Source of the DNA: Holophagales bacterium | Lineage (GTDB): Bacteria > Acidobacteriota > Thermoanaerobaculia > Multivoradales > Multivoraceae | Direction: 5' to 3' | DNA length: 64,000 bases | Assembly (NCBI GenBank): GCA_009837885.1 | Contig: VXSP01000032.1 | Coordinates: forward strand, 1-64,000 | In this document: piece by piece, positions 49,887 to 58,362 of the stretch | How positions within the stretch are numbered: the stretch's first letter is position 1 | How the letters are laid out: each line of letters begins with the position of its first letter | Translations under genes and position numbers: made by a program | Notes under the pieces: generated by a model | Database searches by the model: none | Told to the model about the DNA's origin: nothing | The model's input: the letters and a program-made list of their open reading frames with translations, nothing else

Positions 49887-51926
49887 CTACTCCGGCAGGC
49901 TGAACGCGATGTACTCGCCCCCGGAAGGCCCGCCTGTCCGGCCTCCGCCGGCGGCGATCACGACGTACTGCCTGCCGTCCACGCTGTAGACGGCCGGCGT
50001 CGCGTAGCCCGCGGCCGAGAGCTTCGTCTCCCAGAGGATCTCGCCGTTCCGGGTGTCGTAGGCGCGGAACATCTCGTCCGGCGTCGCGCCGATGAAGATG
50101 AGGCCCGACGCCGTGACCACCGGGCCGCCGTAGTTCACCGCGCCGAAGCCGAGGCCGGGGTGCGAGGGATAGTCGCCGAAGGGAATCTTCCAGGCGATCT
50201 CGCCCGTCGCGAGGTCGATCGAGTTGAGCGTGCCCCAGGGCGGCGCGTTGCCGGGCAGGTTCTCGTGATCGCGGAGGTAGACGTAGCCGCCGAGCGCGTA
50301 GGCGACCTCGCCTCTGGGCTCGTCCTCTTCCGGCTCCGGCGACAGGATGTAGGCCTCGATGGCGCCCAGTTCGATCCGGTTGAGGTGGGCGAAACCCTCC
50401 ATCCGGCCGCTGCCTTCGCGGATGATCCGGCGCATCTCGTCGCGCGACAGGCGGTCGCCGACGCCGAGCAGGGGGCCGCCCATGTCGGTGCCTTCGAGCT
50501 TCTGTCCATGGCAACGGCCGCAGTGGAGCGCATAGGTGCCGTAGCGGCTGAAGCCGACCGGCACCTCGGTGAGCTCCAGAATGCCGGCGACATCGTTCGC
50601 GTTGACGATCAGGTGGCCCGTGTTCGGATCGAACGCCGAGCCGCCCCATTCGCCGCCGCCGTCGTACCACGGCGTGAAAAGCACGGTGCCGACCTTCGGC
50701 GGCGCCCAGGGCCGCAGGTCCCAGTCCTTGATCCGCTCCTCGACGAACGCGCGCGCTTCCGGCGTCCGGTTGGTGATCTCGAAGTTCTGCCGGCTGATGA
50801 CCACCTCCGACATCGGCTGCGTCGGCGACGTCACCTCGCCCGGCAGGGTGCTCGGTATCGGCGTCTCGATCTCGTGGATCGGGTGAATCGACTCGCCCGT
50901 CTCGCGGTCGAACACGTAGAGCTGCCCCGTCTTCGTCGTGATGGCGACCGCGTCGATCGTGCGGCCGTCGCGCTCGAGCTGGACCAGGGTCGGCGGGGAC
51001 GGATTGTCCTTGTCCCACAGGTCGTGGCGGACGACCTGGAAATGCCACAGCAACTCGCCGGTGCGCGCGTCGACCGCCACCAGGGAGTCGGAGAACAGGT
51101 TGTCGCCGGGACGGCTCGCGCCGTAGAAGTCGGGAGTCGCCGAGCCGGTCGGCGCGAACACGATGCCGCGCTCTTCGTCCAGCGCCATGCCGGTCCAGAC
51201 GTTGGCCCCGCCGGCGCGCTCGAGCGAGCCCTCGGCCCAGGTCTCGGCGCCCGTGTCGCCGGGCTTCGGAATCGTGTCGAACTGCCAGACCAGGCTGCCG
51301 TCAACCGCGCTGAACGCCCGGATCGAGCCCGGGAACGCGTTCGCGTCCTCGTTCGTCGAGAAGCCGAGGATCAGCTTGTCCTCGAAGACGACGCCCGGCA
51401 CCGTTACGAAGAGGACGCCGGCCCGGTCGACGTCCGGCGTCAGGTCGAGCAGGCCGCCGTCGCCGAAGGTCTCGACCAGACCGCCGTCGGCGGCGTCGAG
51501 CGCGATCAGGTCCTTGCCGTGGGTGTAGAAGAGACGCCGGTCGGCGCCGCCTTCCCACCACATGAGGCCACGCTGGGCGTTGCCGGAAAGCTCGAGGTTC
51601 GTGCGCCAGATCTCCTCGCCGGTCGCCGCGTCGAGCGCGAACGCGTCGAGATGGGGCGAGAGCGCGTAGAGCACCCCGTCGACGACCAGGGGGCTCGTGT
51701 ACATCGTGGCGCCGGGGCCGCGCGGCTCGCCCGCGTCGTAGACCCAGGCGACCTCGAGCTGGCTCACGTTCTCCCGGTCGATCCCGGTCAGCGGGCTGTA
51801 GTGCTGGCGGCCCGGGTCGCCCAGGTAGACGGGCCAGTCCTCGTCGGTCGGGCCGCAGGCCGCAACGAACAGCAGCGTCGCGGCCAGCGGTGCGGCGTAG
51901 GACAAGGCCCTTCGATCGGATCGCAT
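49887..51926 (-). CDS. PQQ-dependent dehydrogenase with embedded cytochrome c motif (lipoprotein)
   Basis: 679 residues from the ATG at 51926. A signal peptide ends in lipobox FVAAC, so the protein is probably anchored in a periplasm-facing membrane. An eight-bladed PQQ propeller is shown by repeated tryptophan-docking segments (GDLLWHF, GEIAWKI, GEILWET) and WPVYLGDPGRQHYSPLTGID. At about residues 465-560, inside the propeller, lies a heme c-binding motif YALHCGRCHGQKLEG, with candidate distal ligand Met in GRMEGFAHL. This corresponds to quinohemoprotein glucose/alcohol dehydrogenases with an inserted cytochrome domain. Substrate unknown; electrons presumably leave via the heme. Confidence 0.88.
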   Translation of the reverse strand: MRSDRRALSYAAPLAATLLFVAACGPTDEDWPVYLGDPGRQHYSPLTGIDRENVSQLEVAWVYDAGEPRGPGATMYTSPLVVDGVLYALSPHLDAFALDAATGEEIWRTNLELSGNAQRGLMWWEGGADRRLFYTHGKDLIALDAADGGLVETFGDGGLLDLTPDVDRAGVLFVTVPGVVFEDKLILGFSTNEDANAFPGSIRAFSAVDGSLVWQFDTIPKPGDTGAETWAEGSLERAGGANVWTGMALDEERGIVFAPTGSATPDFYGASRPGDNLFSDSLVAVDARTGELLWHFQVVRHDLWDKDNPSPPTLVQLERDGRTIDAVAITTKTGQLYVFDRETGESIHPIHEIETPIPSTLPGEVTSPTQPMSEVVISRQNFEITNRTPEARAFVEERIKDWDLRPWAPPKVGTVLFTPWYDGGGEWGGSAFDPNTGHLIVNANDVAGILELTEVPVGFSRYGTYALHCGRCHGQKLEGTDMGGPLLGVGDRLSRDEMRRIIREGSGRMEGFAHLNRIELGAIEAYILSPEPEEDEPRGEVAYALGGYVYLRDHENLPGNAPPWGTLNSIDLATGEIAWKIPFGDYPSHPGLGFGAVNYGGPVVTASGLIFIGATPDEMFRAYDTRNGEILWETKLSAAGYATPAVYSVDGRQYVVIAAGGGRTGGPSGGEYIAFSLPE

Positions 51927-52013
51927 GGCGCGCAATCGTACTGCGGCTGCGCAGAATAGAAATCCGTTTCTGTTTTGCAAGGGCGAGCCGTTTCCACGTG
52001 GTGGAACGTCCTT

Positions 52014-53393
52014 CTACGGCTCCGCGCCGGCCCGTTGCCCGCGCTGCACCTGACCCCAGCGTTCGAGTCGGAGGTGGGTGGCTGCGCCCGTCTCCGAATC
52101 GACCTCGAAGACCGCCATCTGGTCCTGGTCCCGGGTGCCGACGAAGCGGTGCTCACCGATCGGCACGGTTTCCCTGCCGAAGATCTGGAGCTTGCCGTCC
52201 TCGATCTGAACGGGGAGGGGGTTGCGGCCGAAGTCGTAGACGCCGGCGTAGCGCTGGAGTTCGTCCTCTTCGAGCGCGACCGGAGCGTAGTCCGGTTCCG
52301 GCACGCCCAGCACCGCTCGCGCGATCCGGGCCTGCAGGGGGCCGGGCTCGGCGGAGCGGCTGTTCGCGAGCACGGCGACGATCAGATCGTCGTCGGGGTA
52401 CCAGGCGAGCTGGCTCAGGAAGCCGTTGATGCCGCCGGCGTGTTCGATCAGTCGGTGGCCGGCCATCTCACCGACGAACAGGCCGAGGCCGTAGCCGATC
52501 TCCTCGCCGCGGGGCAACCGTCGCCGGGTCGTCATCGCCTCGAGCCCGTCCGGCCCGACCACGTCGCCGGCGCCGAGCGCCACCATCCAGCGCACCAGGT
52601 CGAGGACGCTGGAGCCGAGCGCCCCGGCCGCGAACGGCAGGTGCATGGACAGCGGCTCATCGTTCAGCAGGACGCCGTCCTCGACCCGGTAGCCCTCGGC
52701 GCGGTTGGGCACGATCGGGTCGTTGTAGAGGTAGTGCGACTCCCGCATCCCGAGCGGCCGGAAGAACGTCTCCTCGAGGTACTCCGCGTACGACTTGCCG
52801 CTTGCCTTCTCGACCAGCAGGCCCGCCAGGTAGTAGCCGGAGTTGTTGTACTGGTAGCGGTCGCCCGGCTCGAACTCGTACGGCTCGGCGGAGAACAACT
52901 CGATCATCTGCTCGTGGGAGAGATCGAGCCGCCCCTGCTCCCAGAACGCCGGCATCTCGGTGTAGCCCTTGATGCCACTCGTGTGATCGAGCAACTGGCC
53001 TACCGTGATGTGGAACTCGCCGACCGGGTAGTCGGGGAAGTGCTTCGTCATCGGGTCGTCGAGGGCGACCTTCCCCTGCTCGACCAGCTTCATCACCGCC
53101 GCCGCGGTGAACTGCTTGGTGACGGAACCGATGCGGTAGACGGTGTGCTCGGTCGCAGGCACGCGATTCTCGACATCGGCGAGGCCGTAGCCGCGGGCCA
53201 GGATCAGCTCGCCGCGGTGCTGGACCGCCACGGAGATGCCGGGCGTCTGCGTGGCCTCCATCGAGTCGGAGACGAGGCCGTCGATTCGTTCGAGCAGGGC
53301 GCCGCGGTCGCCGCCGCCGGCCGCCGCCGGCGCCGCCAACGTCGCGGCGAGCGCGCCAACGAAGATCAGTGCGGTGGTCGAAGTGACTCGCAT
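52014..53393 (-). CDS. Beta-lactamase-family serine hydrolase (class C fold), secreted
   Basis: 459 residues with a signal peptide (TALIFVGALAATLAAPAAAG). The nucleophile is in RIGSVTKQFTAAAVMKL (SxxK), second motif YQYNNSGYYLAGLLVEKASG (YxN), and third motif EHAGGINGF (H-x-G in place of KTG). A C-terminal lipocalin-like beta domain covers about 370-450 (RYAGVYDFGRNPLPVQI). The family holds esterases, D-aminopeptidases and DD-peptidases; true beta-lactamase activity cannot be claimed from sequence. It lies between a tRNA and the PQQ gene. Confidence 0.9.
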   Translation of the reverse strand: MRVTSTTALIFVGALAATLAAPAAAGGGDRGALLERIDGLVSDSMEATQTPGISVAVQHRGELILARGYGLADVENRVPATEHTVYRIGSVTKQFTAAAVMKLVEQGKVALDDPMTKHFPDYPVGEFHITVGQLLDHTSGIKGYTEMPAFWEQGRLDLSHEQMIELFSAEPYEFEPGDRYQYNNSGYYLAGLLVEKASGKSYAEYLEETFFRPLGMRESHYLYNDPIVPNRAEGYRVEDGVLLNDEPLSMHLPFAAGALGSSVLDLVRWMVALGAGDVVGPDGLEAMTTRRRLPRGEEIGYGLGLFVGEMAGHRLIEHAGGINGFLSQLAWYPDDDLIVAVLANSRSAEPGPLQARIARAVLGVPEPDYAPVALEEDELQRYAGVYDFGRNPLPVQIEDGKLQIFGRETVPIGEHRFVGTRDQDQMAVFEVDSETGAATHLRLERWGQVQRGQRAGAEP

Positions 53394-53423
53394 GCTGCGA
53401 TTCCTCTGGCGCAGGGGTCGCCG

Positions 53424-53499
53424 TGGTGGGCCGTGAGGGGATCGAACCCCCGACCCTTGGATTAAAAGTCCACTGCTCTACCAACTGAGCTAACGGCCC
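53424..53499 (-). tRNA. tRNA-Lys (UUU)
   Basis: Minus strand. Acceptor GGGCCGT pairs with ACGGCCC. D arm GCTC..GAGC, anticodon loop CTTTTAA (TTT) on stem TGGA/TCCA, T arm with GGGGTTCGATCCCC. CCA is encoded at 53426-53424. Confidence 0.97.
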
Positions 53500-53538
53500 G
53501 GCGCAGTATACGCCCGGGGGGACGTGCCGGCCTGTCGG

Positions 53539-53575
53539 TGCGCCGGCCCTCCGGCCGGCATCCGCCGTAGGCGGA
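53539..53575 (+). repeat. R2 double-hairpin mini-repeat, copy 4
   Basis: Hairpin 1 is GCCGGCC (53542-53548) with GGCCGGC (53553-53559). Hairpin 2 is TCCGCC (53561-53566) with GGCGGA (53570-53575) around GTA. It lies six bases after the purA stop (minus strand), between purA and tRNA-Lys, where it could also serve as the purA 3' hairpin. Confidence 0.75.
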
Positions 53576-53581
53576 ATCCGG

Positions 53582-54928
53582 CTAGCCGCCGACCGCCGCC
53601 TGCACTGCCCCGAAACGCTCCCCCAGCCACCCCTGGAGCGTTCCACCGCCGCTGACGACGGTTTCCTCGCGCCTCGGGCCGGAGGAGATGAGATCCGCGG
53701 TCGCCTCGAGTTCCTGCTCCAGGAAGTCGATGTAGTCGAACGCGGCCTGTGGCAGGTCGCGCCGGTCGAGCACGCCCCGCGTGTCCTGCTTCCAGCCGGG
53801 GAACGTGCGGTAGACCGGCTCGGCGGCTTCCAGCCGCTCGGTCACCGCCGGCAGGTCGCGCACGACTTCGCCGCCGATGCGGTAGGCGACGCAGACCTGG
53901 AGTTCGTCCAGTTCGTCGAGCACGTCGATCTTCGTCAGCGCCAGGCAGCGCGCGCCGTTGACCCGGCTTGCGTGGCGCAGGACGACCAGGTCGAGCCAGC
54001 CGCAGCGCCGGGGCCGGCCGGTCGTCGTGCCGAACTCGTGTCCGCGGTCCCGCAGGTGGCTTCCCACGTCGTCGAACAGCTCGGTGGGCATCGGCCCTTC
54101 GCCGACCCGCGTCGTGTACGCCTTGACCACCCCGATCGCGCCGTCGATCGCCGTCGGCGGCACGCCGCTGCCGGTCGCGGCGCCGCCGGTGGTCGAGTTC
54201 GAACTCGTCACGTAGGGGTAGGTCCCGTGGTCGACGTCGAGCAGGGCGCCCTGCGCGCCCTCGAAGAGGACAGTGCCGCCGGTCCGCATCAGATCGTCCA
54301 GCTCGACCGACAGGTCGCAGAGGTAGGGGGACAGGCGTTCCGCCCAGCGGGTGAAGTCTTCGGCGGCGGCTTCGGGGTCCAGTTCGGCGCCTTCGGCGGC
54401 GCCGCGCTCGAAGTCCGCGACTCGTACGATCTGCCGGTTCATCATCGCCTCGCCGCCGGCGACGAGTTCCGCCAGGCGGATGCCGGTGCGGCCGATCTTG
54501 CTCTCGTAGGCTGGGCCGATGCCCTTGGCCGTCGTGCCGATTCGGTTCGCTCCCCGAGCCTCCTCGCGGACGATGTCGAGCGCCACGTGCACCGGCGTCA
54601 GGGCGTGCGCCCGGTCGGAAAGCCGCAGCCGGCCGGCCGTTTCGATGCCTCGTCGCTCCAGTTGGGCGACCTCGGCGAGAAAGGCGTCCGGGTTGATCAC
54701 CATACCGTTGCCCAGGTAGCAGGCCACTCCCTCGTGCAGGATGCCGGAGGGAATCAGGTGCAACGCGAAGTGCTCGTCGCCCTCGCCGCTGCCGAACTTC
54801 ACCGTGTGGCCGGCGTTGTTTCCGCCCTGGAAGCGGACCACGGCGTCGAAGGCGGGGCACAGGAGATCGATGATCTTCCCCTTGCCCTCGTCGCCCCACT
54901 GCATGCCGACGACGGCTACGTTCGCCAT
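53582..54928 (-). CDS. purA: Adenylosuccinate synthetase
   Basis: GTP-dependent first committed step from IMP to AMP. The 448 residues are of normal length. GMQWGDEGKGKIIDLL is the GTP-binding/catalytic start. GGNNAGHTV, GTTAKGIGPAYESKIGRTGI, VLFEGAQGALLDVDHGTYPY and the SSNSTTGGA segment are conserved. The IMP/aspartate region is in TTTGRPRRCGWLDLVVLRHA. Complete; it appears monocistronic, with tRNA-Lys downstream. Confidence 0.97.
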   Translation of the reverse strand: MANVAVVGMQWGDEGKGKIIDLLCPAFDAVVRFQGGNNAGHTVKFGSGEGDEHFALHLIPSGILHEGVACYLGNGMVINPDAFLAEVAQLERRGIETAGRLRLSDRAHALTPVHVALDIVREEARGANRIGTTAKGIGPAYESKIGRTGIRLAELVAGGEAMMNRQIVRVADFERGAAEGAELDPEAAAEDFTRWAERLSPYLCDLSVELDDLMRTGGTVLFEGAQGALLDVDHGTYPYVTSSNSTTGGAATGSGVPPTAIDGAIGVVKAYTTRVGEGPMPTELFDDVGSHLRDRGHEFGTTTGRPRRCGWLDLVVLRHASRVNGARCLALTKIDVLDELDELQVCVAYRIGGEVVRDLPAVTERLEAAEPVYRTFPGWKQDTRGVLDRRDLPQAAFDYIDFLEQELEATADLISSGPRREETVVSGGGTLQGWLGERFGAVQAAVGG

Positions 54929-55030
54929 GTCCAGTTCCTTCAGGCAACTCGCGGTTCGGCCCGCATCGCGCCGACACGGGGAGCGCGACCCTAGCAGCGA
55001 CGGGCCATCGCTGCCGTATCATCCCGGCCC

Positions 55031-56854
55031 GTGGCCGAACGTGCTGGCGCCGCTTCCTTCGTTCGCGAGTCGCTGGTCGCCTGCGGCCGCGACCTGAGCG
55101 CCGGTCTGTTGTTCGGCGCGCTGCTGTTCGGCGGGCCGATCTCGCTTGCGCACCTGGTGCACAACCGGACGGAAAGCGCCGTCACCGGAGTCGCCGCGCT
55201 CCTGCTGTTCGCGTTGCTCTACGGGGTCTGGGCGGCCGCCGCTTTCGGCGGTCTGGGGTTGCTGTGGCGGACGCTCGCCCAACTGCGCCGCAGGCCCGCG
55301 GGCAACCCGGTCGTCTTCGCCGCCTGCCTCTTCAATCTCGTTTTCCTCGAGCTCGTCCTGTTCTACGGCCTGACCTACGGGCAGGTCCCCTGGTTCACGC
55401 CCGGCGGCTTCCGGAGCATGATGCTGTTTCTTGCCGTGGCCGGCGTCCTGACCGGCGGAGTCATCTGGATCGTCACCTGGGCGCTTGCGGCTCGGGCGGC
55501 CCGTCTCGCCGCCTCTGGTCGACTGCCGCGGCTGGTGGGCGCGCTCGCGCTGGCCCTGGTCGTGGCCCATGTGGTGCTGCCGCTCGCGTTCCGGCTCGCT
55601 CCGGAGGAAAGGACGGCGTCCTTCGACCCGACGGCGCTGGTCGCCGGCGACGGGCCGCCGGTGGCCCTGCTGGGCTTCGACGGGGTGGACCCCGACATGC
55701 TCCAGGACCTGATCGACGACGGCGAGCTGCCGAATCTGGCGGAGTTCGTCCGCGAGGGCACGTCGAGCCGCCTCGGGACGATCAGCGACGCCAACTCCGC
55801 GGTGATCTGGGCGTCGATCTACACCGGCGAGACGCCCCGGCGGCACGGCGTCCACGACTTCTACCGGATTCGGTTTCCGGGTTCGGGCGCCGGCCTGTTT
55901 CCGGTTCACCGCACCAGCTTCAAGGAGCTGATCGACCTGGTGGCCGGGGCGCCGGGGATCTCGCGGCGCTTCGTCAACCGGCTCGACCTGGCGTCGCCGC
56001 CGATCTGGGAGATCGCGGATCGGGCCGGCCTGCCGACGGTCGTCGTCGACGGCTACTTCTACTCGTTCCCGGCCCAGCAGATGCTCGAGCCGTCGAGCCG
56101 GCTCCTCGGCTACGGCCTGAACGACACGCTGGCGGCGTCCGGCGCCGCGGACACGACGCTCGAGTGGTTCGCCCAGCCGCCGGATGTGCCCCAGAAGGTC
56201 CTGGACGCGGCCGCCGGCCGGCCGGACCTCGACTGGCAGCACCGGGCCGTGATCGCTCTGCTGGAGCACCGCGCCGCGCGGGGCGAACCGACGCCGCGCT
56301 TCCTCAACCTCTACACCCACGAGCCGGACACCGTCTCGCACCAGCGCTGGCGCTGGGCGGAGCCGGAGTTGTTCCCGTTCGTCTCATCGGCGGGCATCGA
56401 GGAGCACGGGGAGGCCGTGGCCGACGTCTACCGGCGGATCGACGGCCTGGTCGGCGAACTCCGCCGGCTCCTGGGCCCGGAGACCGTCTTCGTTGTCGCC
56501 TCCGACCACGGCCAGTCACCGACCTTCGTTCACCGGCTGTACACGCAGCACCGGCACGGTCCGGACGGGGTTCTGCTGATGTACGGCCCCGGCATCCGCC
56601 GCGGCCACCGGCTGGAGAGCAGCCATGTGTTCGATGTGTTTCCGACGGTGCTGGCGTTGCTCGGGTTGCCGGTGCCGGAGGATGCGGAGGGCAGGGTGCT
56701 GAACGAGGCGTTCGAGGCGCCGCTCGATGTGGGCCCGTCCGGGCGCGTGGCGACCTACCGCGACGCGTGGCAGCCGGTCGACACGGTGGGCGGCACCGAC
56801 GTCGAGCGGACGCGGCAGGAGATCGAGCGCCTGAAGGCGATGGGGTACCTGTAG
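55031..56854 (+). CDS. Membrane-anchored type I phosphodiesterase/alkaline-phosphatase-superfamily protein
   Basis: 607 residues from a GTG. About five membrane segments in the first 190 residues (GLLFGALLFGGPISLAHLV, AALLLFALLYGVWAAAAF, LMLFLAVAG-type segment) precede an alkaline-phosphatase-fold domain. Metal ligands are in LLGFDGVDPDMLQDLIDDG, the nucleophile region in ISDANSAVIWASIYTGETPR, with HEPDTVSHQRW and VVASDHGQSPTFVH. The pattern is that of nucleotide pyrophosphatase/phosphodiesterases. The unusual N-terminal membrane module suggests a role in envelope lipids or glycans, an inference from topology. Confidence 0.82.
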   Translation: MAERAGAASFVRESLVACGRDLSAGLLFGALLFGGPISLAHLVHNRTESAVTGVAALLLFALLYGVWAAAAFGGLGLLWRTLAQLRRRPAGNPVVFAACLFNLVFLELVLFYGLTYGQVPWFTPGGFRSMMLFLAVAGVLTGGVIWIVTWALAARAARLAASGRLPRLVGALALALVVAHVVLPLAFRLAPEERTASFDPTALVAGDGPPVALLGFDGVDPDMLQDLIDDGELPNLAEFVREGTSSRLGTISDANSAVIWASIYTGETPRRHGVHDFYRIRFPGSGAGLFPVHRTSFKELIDLVAGAPGISRRFVNRLDLASPPIWEIADRAGLPTVVVDGYFYSFPAQQMLEPSSRLLGYGLNDTLAASGAADTTLEWFAQPPDVPQKVLDAAAGRPDLDWQHRAVIALLEHRAARGEPTPRFLNLYTHEPDTVSHQRWRWAEPELFPFVSSAGIEEHGEAVADVYRRIDGLVGELRRLLGPETVFVVASDHGQSPTFVHRLYTQHRHGPDGVLLMYGPGIRRGHRLESSHVFDVFPTVLALLGLPVPEDAEGRVLNEAFEAPLDVGPSGRVATYRDAWQPVDTVGGTDVERTRQEIERLKAMGYL

Positions 56855-56868
56855 CGGTCGCCGCCGCA

Positions 56869-56913
56869 CACTGGGTGCGCCGGGGCGTCCCCGCCGGCTG
56901 CCGCCGCAGGCGG
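56869..56913 (+). repeat. R2 double-hairpin mini-repeat, copy 5
   Basis: CACTGGGTGCGCCGGGGCGT followed by CCCCGCCGGC, then CCGCC-GCA-GGCGG as hairpin 2. It starts 15 bases after the phosphodiesterase stop, in the gap before the DUF4910 gene. Confidence 0.7.
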
Positions 56914-56972
56914 CCAGTGAGGCGCGCCGGCCGCCAGACCGGCTCCATTCAGGCTTCGCGCAGAATAGGTCC

Positions 56973-58349
56973 ATGTCCACCATCCGGCAGGCCTTCACCG
57001 CCCTCGACCGCGAGGCGGCCGGCCGGTCGATGATGGACCTTGCCGCCGAGCTCTACCCCATCCGCCGCAGCCTCACCGGCGACGGCGTCCGCGCGACGCT
57101 CGAACGGATCGCCCGCCGCATCCCGCTCGACGTCCACGAACTCCCGACCGGCACGACGGTCCTCGACTGGACCGTGCCGCGGGAGTGGAACCCGCGCGAG
57201 GCGTGGATTCGCGATCCCTCGGGCCGCCGTGTCGTCGACCTCGCGGACCACAGCCTCCACCTCGTCGGCTACAGCACCCCGGTTCACCGCAAGATGTCGC
57301 TCGACGAGTTGCGACCGCACCTGCACAGCCTGCCGGAACGGCCGGACCTCATCCCCTACCGCACCTCCTACTACGAGGAAACCTGGGGCTTCTGTCTGCC
57401 CCACCGACTCCTCGCTTCCCTGCCCGCCGGCGAGTACGAGGTGCTCGTCGACGCCTCGCTCGAGGACGGCTCGATGACCTGGGCCGAGTGCCTGCTGCCC
57501 GGCTCGAGCGCCGAAGAGGTCCTCATCTCCAGCCACGTCTGCCACCCGCAACTCGCCAACGACAACCTCTCGGGGATCGCGGTCGCGGTCCACCTGGCCG
57601 AAGCGCTGGCCGCCGTACCCGAGCGCCGCTACAGCTATCGCTTCCTGTTCGCCCCGGGCGCCATCGGCGCGATCGCCTGGCTGGCCCGGAACCGCGACCG
57701 ACTCGACACCTTCCGCCACGGCCTGATCGCCGCGAACCTGGGCGACGGGGGAGCCTTCCACTACAAGAGGAGCCGCCGCGGTGACCTCGAGATCGACCGC
57801 GTCGTCGCCGCCGCGCTGGCCGGCCTCGGCGAGGACCTCGTCACCGAGGACTTCTTCCCCTTCGGCTACGACGAACGCCAGTACTGCTCCCCCGGCTTCG
57901 ACCTGCCCGTCGGCGTCCTGACCCGCACCCCCTGGGGCCGCTACCCCGAGTACCACACCTCCGCAGACGATCTCTCGTTCATCGGCGCGGAAGCTCTCGC
58001 CGGCTCGCTGGCGGCGTATCTGGCGACCGCCGCCGTGCTGGAAGAGGGGCTGCCTGCGCCGGCGCCCCCGCCGGCCCCCGCCGAAGGCGGCCGGAAGCGC
58101 GCCGGCGGCCGCCGCTATCGCAACCTCGAGCCCTTCGGCGAACCCCAGCTCGGCCGCCGCGGCCTCTACGGCGGCCTCGGCGGCGCCGGCCGCAAGGACT
58201 TCGAGATCGCCATGCTGTGGGTGCTCAACCAGAGCGACGGCGAGCACTCCCTGGAGGACATCGCTGAACGCTCCGGCTTGCCGCCAGGCATCGTCGGCGA
58301 GGCGGCCGACGCGCTGCTCGAAGCCTGTCTGCTGGAAGAGCTGGCCTGA
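56973..58349 (+). CDS. DUF4910 aminopeptidase-like protein
   Basis: 458 residues. An N-terminal region with AELYPIRRSLTGDGVRATLE and an inserted jelly-roll-like part (about 60-130) precede the peptidase-like domain. Putative zinc ligands are His and Asp in ISSHVCHPQLANDNLSG. An M28-like core follows with FLFAPGAIGAIAWLAR and EYHTSADDLSFI. A C-terminal winged helix (IAMLWVLNQSDGEHSLEDIA) ends the protein. The family is often encoded with polysaccharide genes; its substrate is unknown. Residues about 361-373 (PAPAPPPAPAEGG) are encoded by a copy of repeat R2, in frame, in the linker before the winged helix. Confidence 0.85.
   Translation: MSTIRQAFTALDREAAGRSMMDLAAELYPIRRSLTGDGVRATLERIARRIPLDVHELPTGTTVLDWTVPREWNPREAWIRDPSGRRVVDLADHSLHLVGYSTPVHRKMSLDELRPHLHSLPERPDLIPYRTSYYEETWGFCLPHRLLASLPAGEYEVLVDASLEDGSMTWAECLLPGSSAEEVLISSHVCHPQLANDNLSGIAVAVHLAEALAAVPERRYSYRFLFAPGAIGAIAWLARNRDRLDTFRHGLIAANLGDGGAFHYKRSRRGDLEIDRVVAAALAGLGEDLVTEDFFPFGYDERQYCSPGFDLPVGVLTRTPWGRYPEYHTSADDLSFIGAEALAGSLAAYLATAAVLEEGLPAPAPPPAPAEGGRKRAGGRRYRNLEPFGEPQLGRRGLYGGLGGAGRKDFEIAMLWVLNQSDGEHSLEDIAERSGLPPGIVGEAADALLEACLLEELA
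58055..58090 (+). repeat. R2 mini-repeat, copy 6, in frame inside a CDS
   Basis: Hairpin 1 is GCCGGC (58058-58063) with GCCGGC (58070-58075). Hairpin 2 is CCGCC (58078-58082) with GGCGG (58086-58090) around GAA. It encodes a proline-rich linker in the DUF4910 protein without breaking the frame. Confidence 0.65.
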
Positions 58350-58362
58350 TCGCGAGCGCGCC

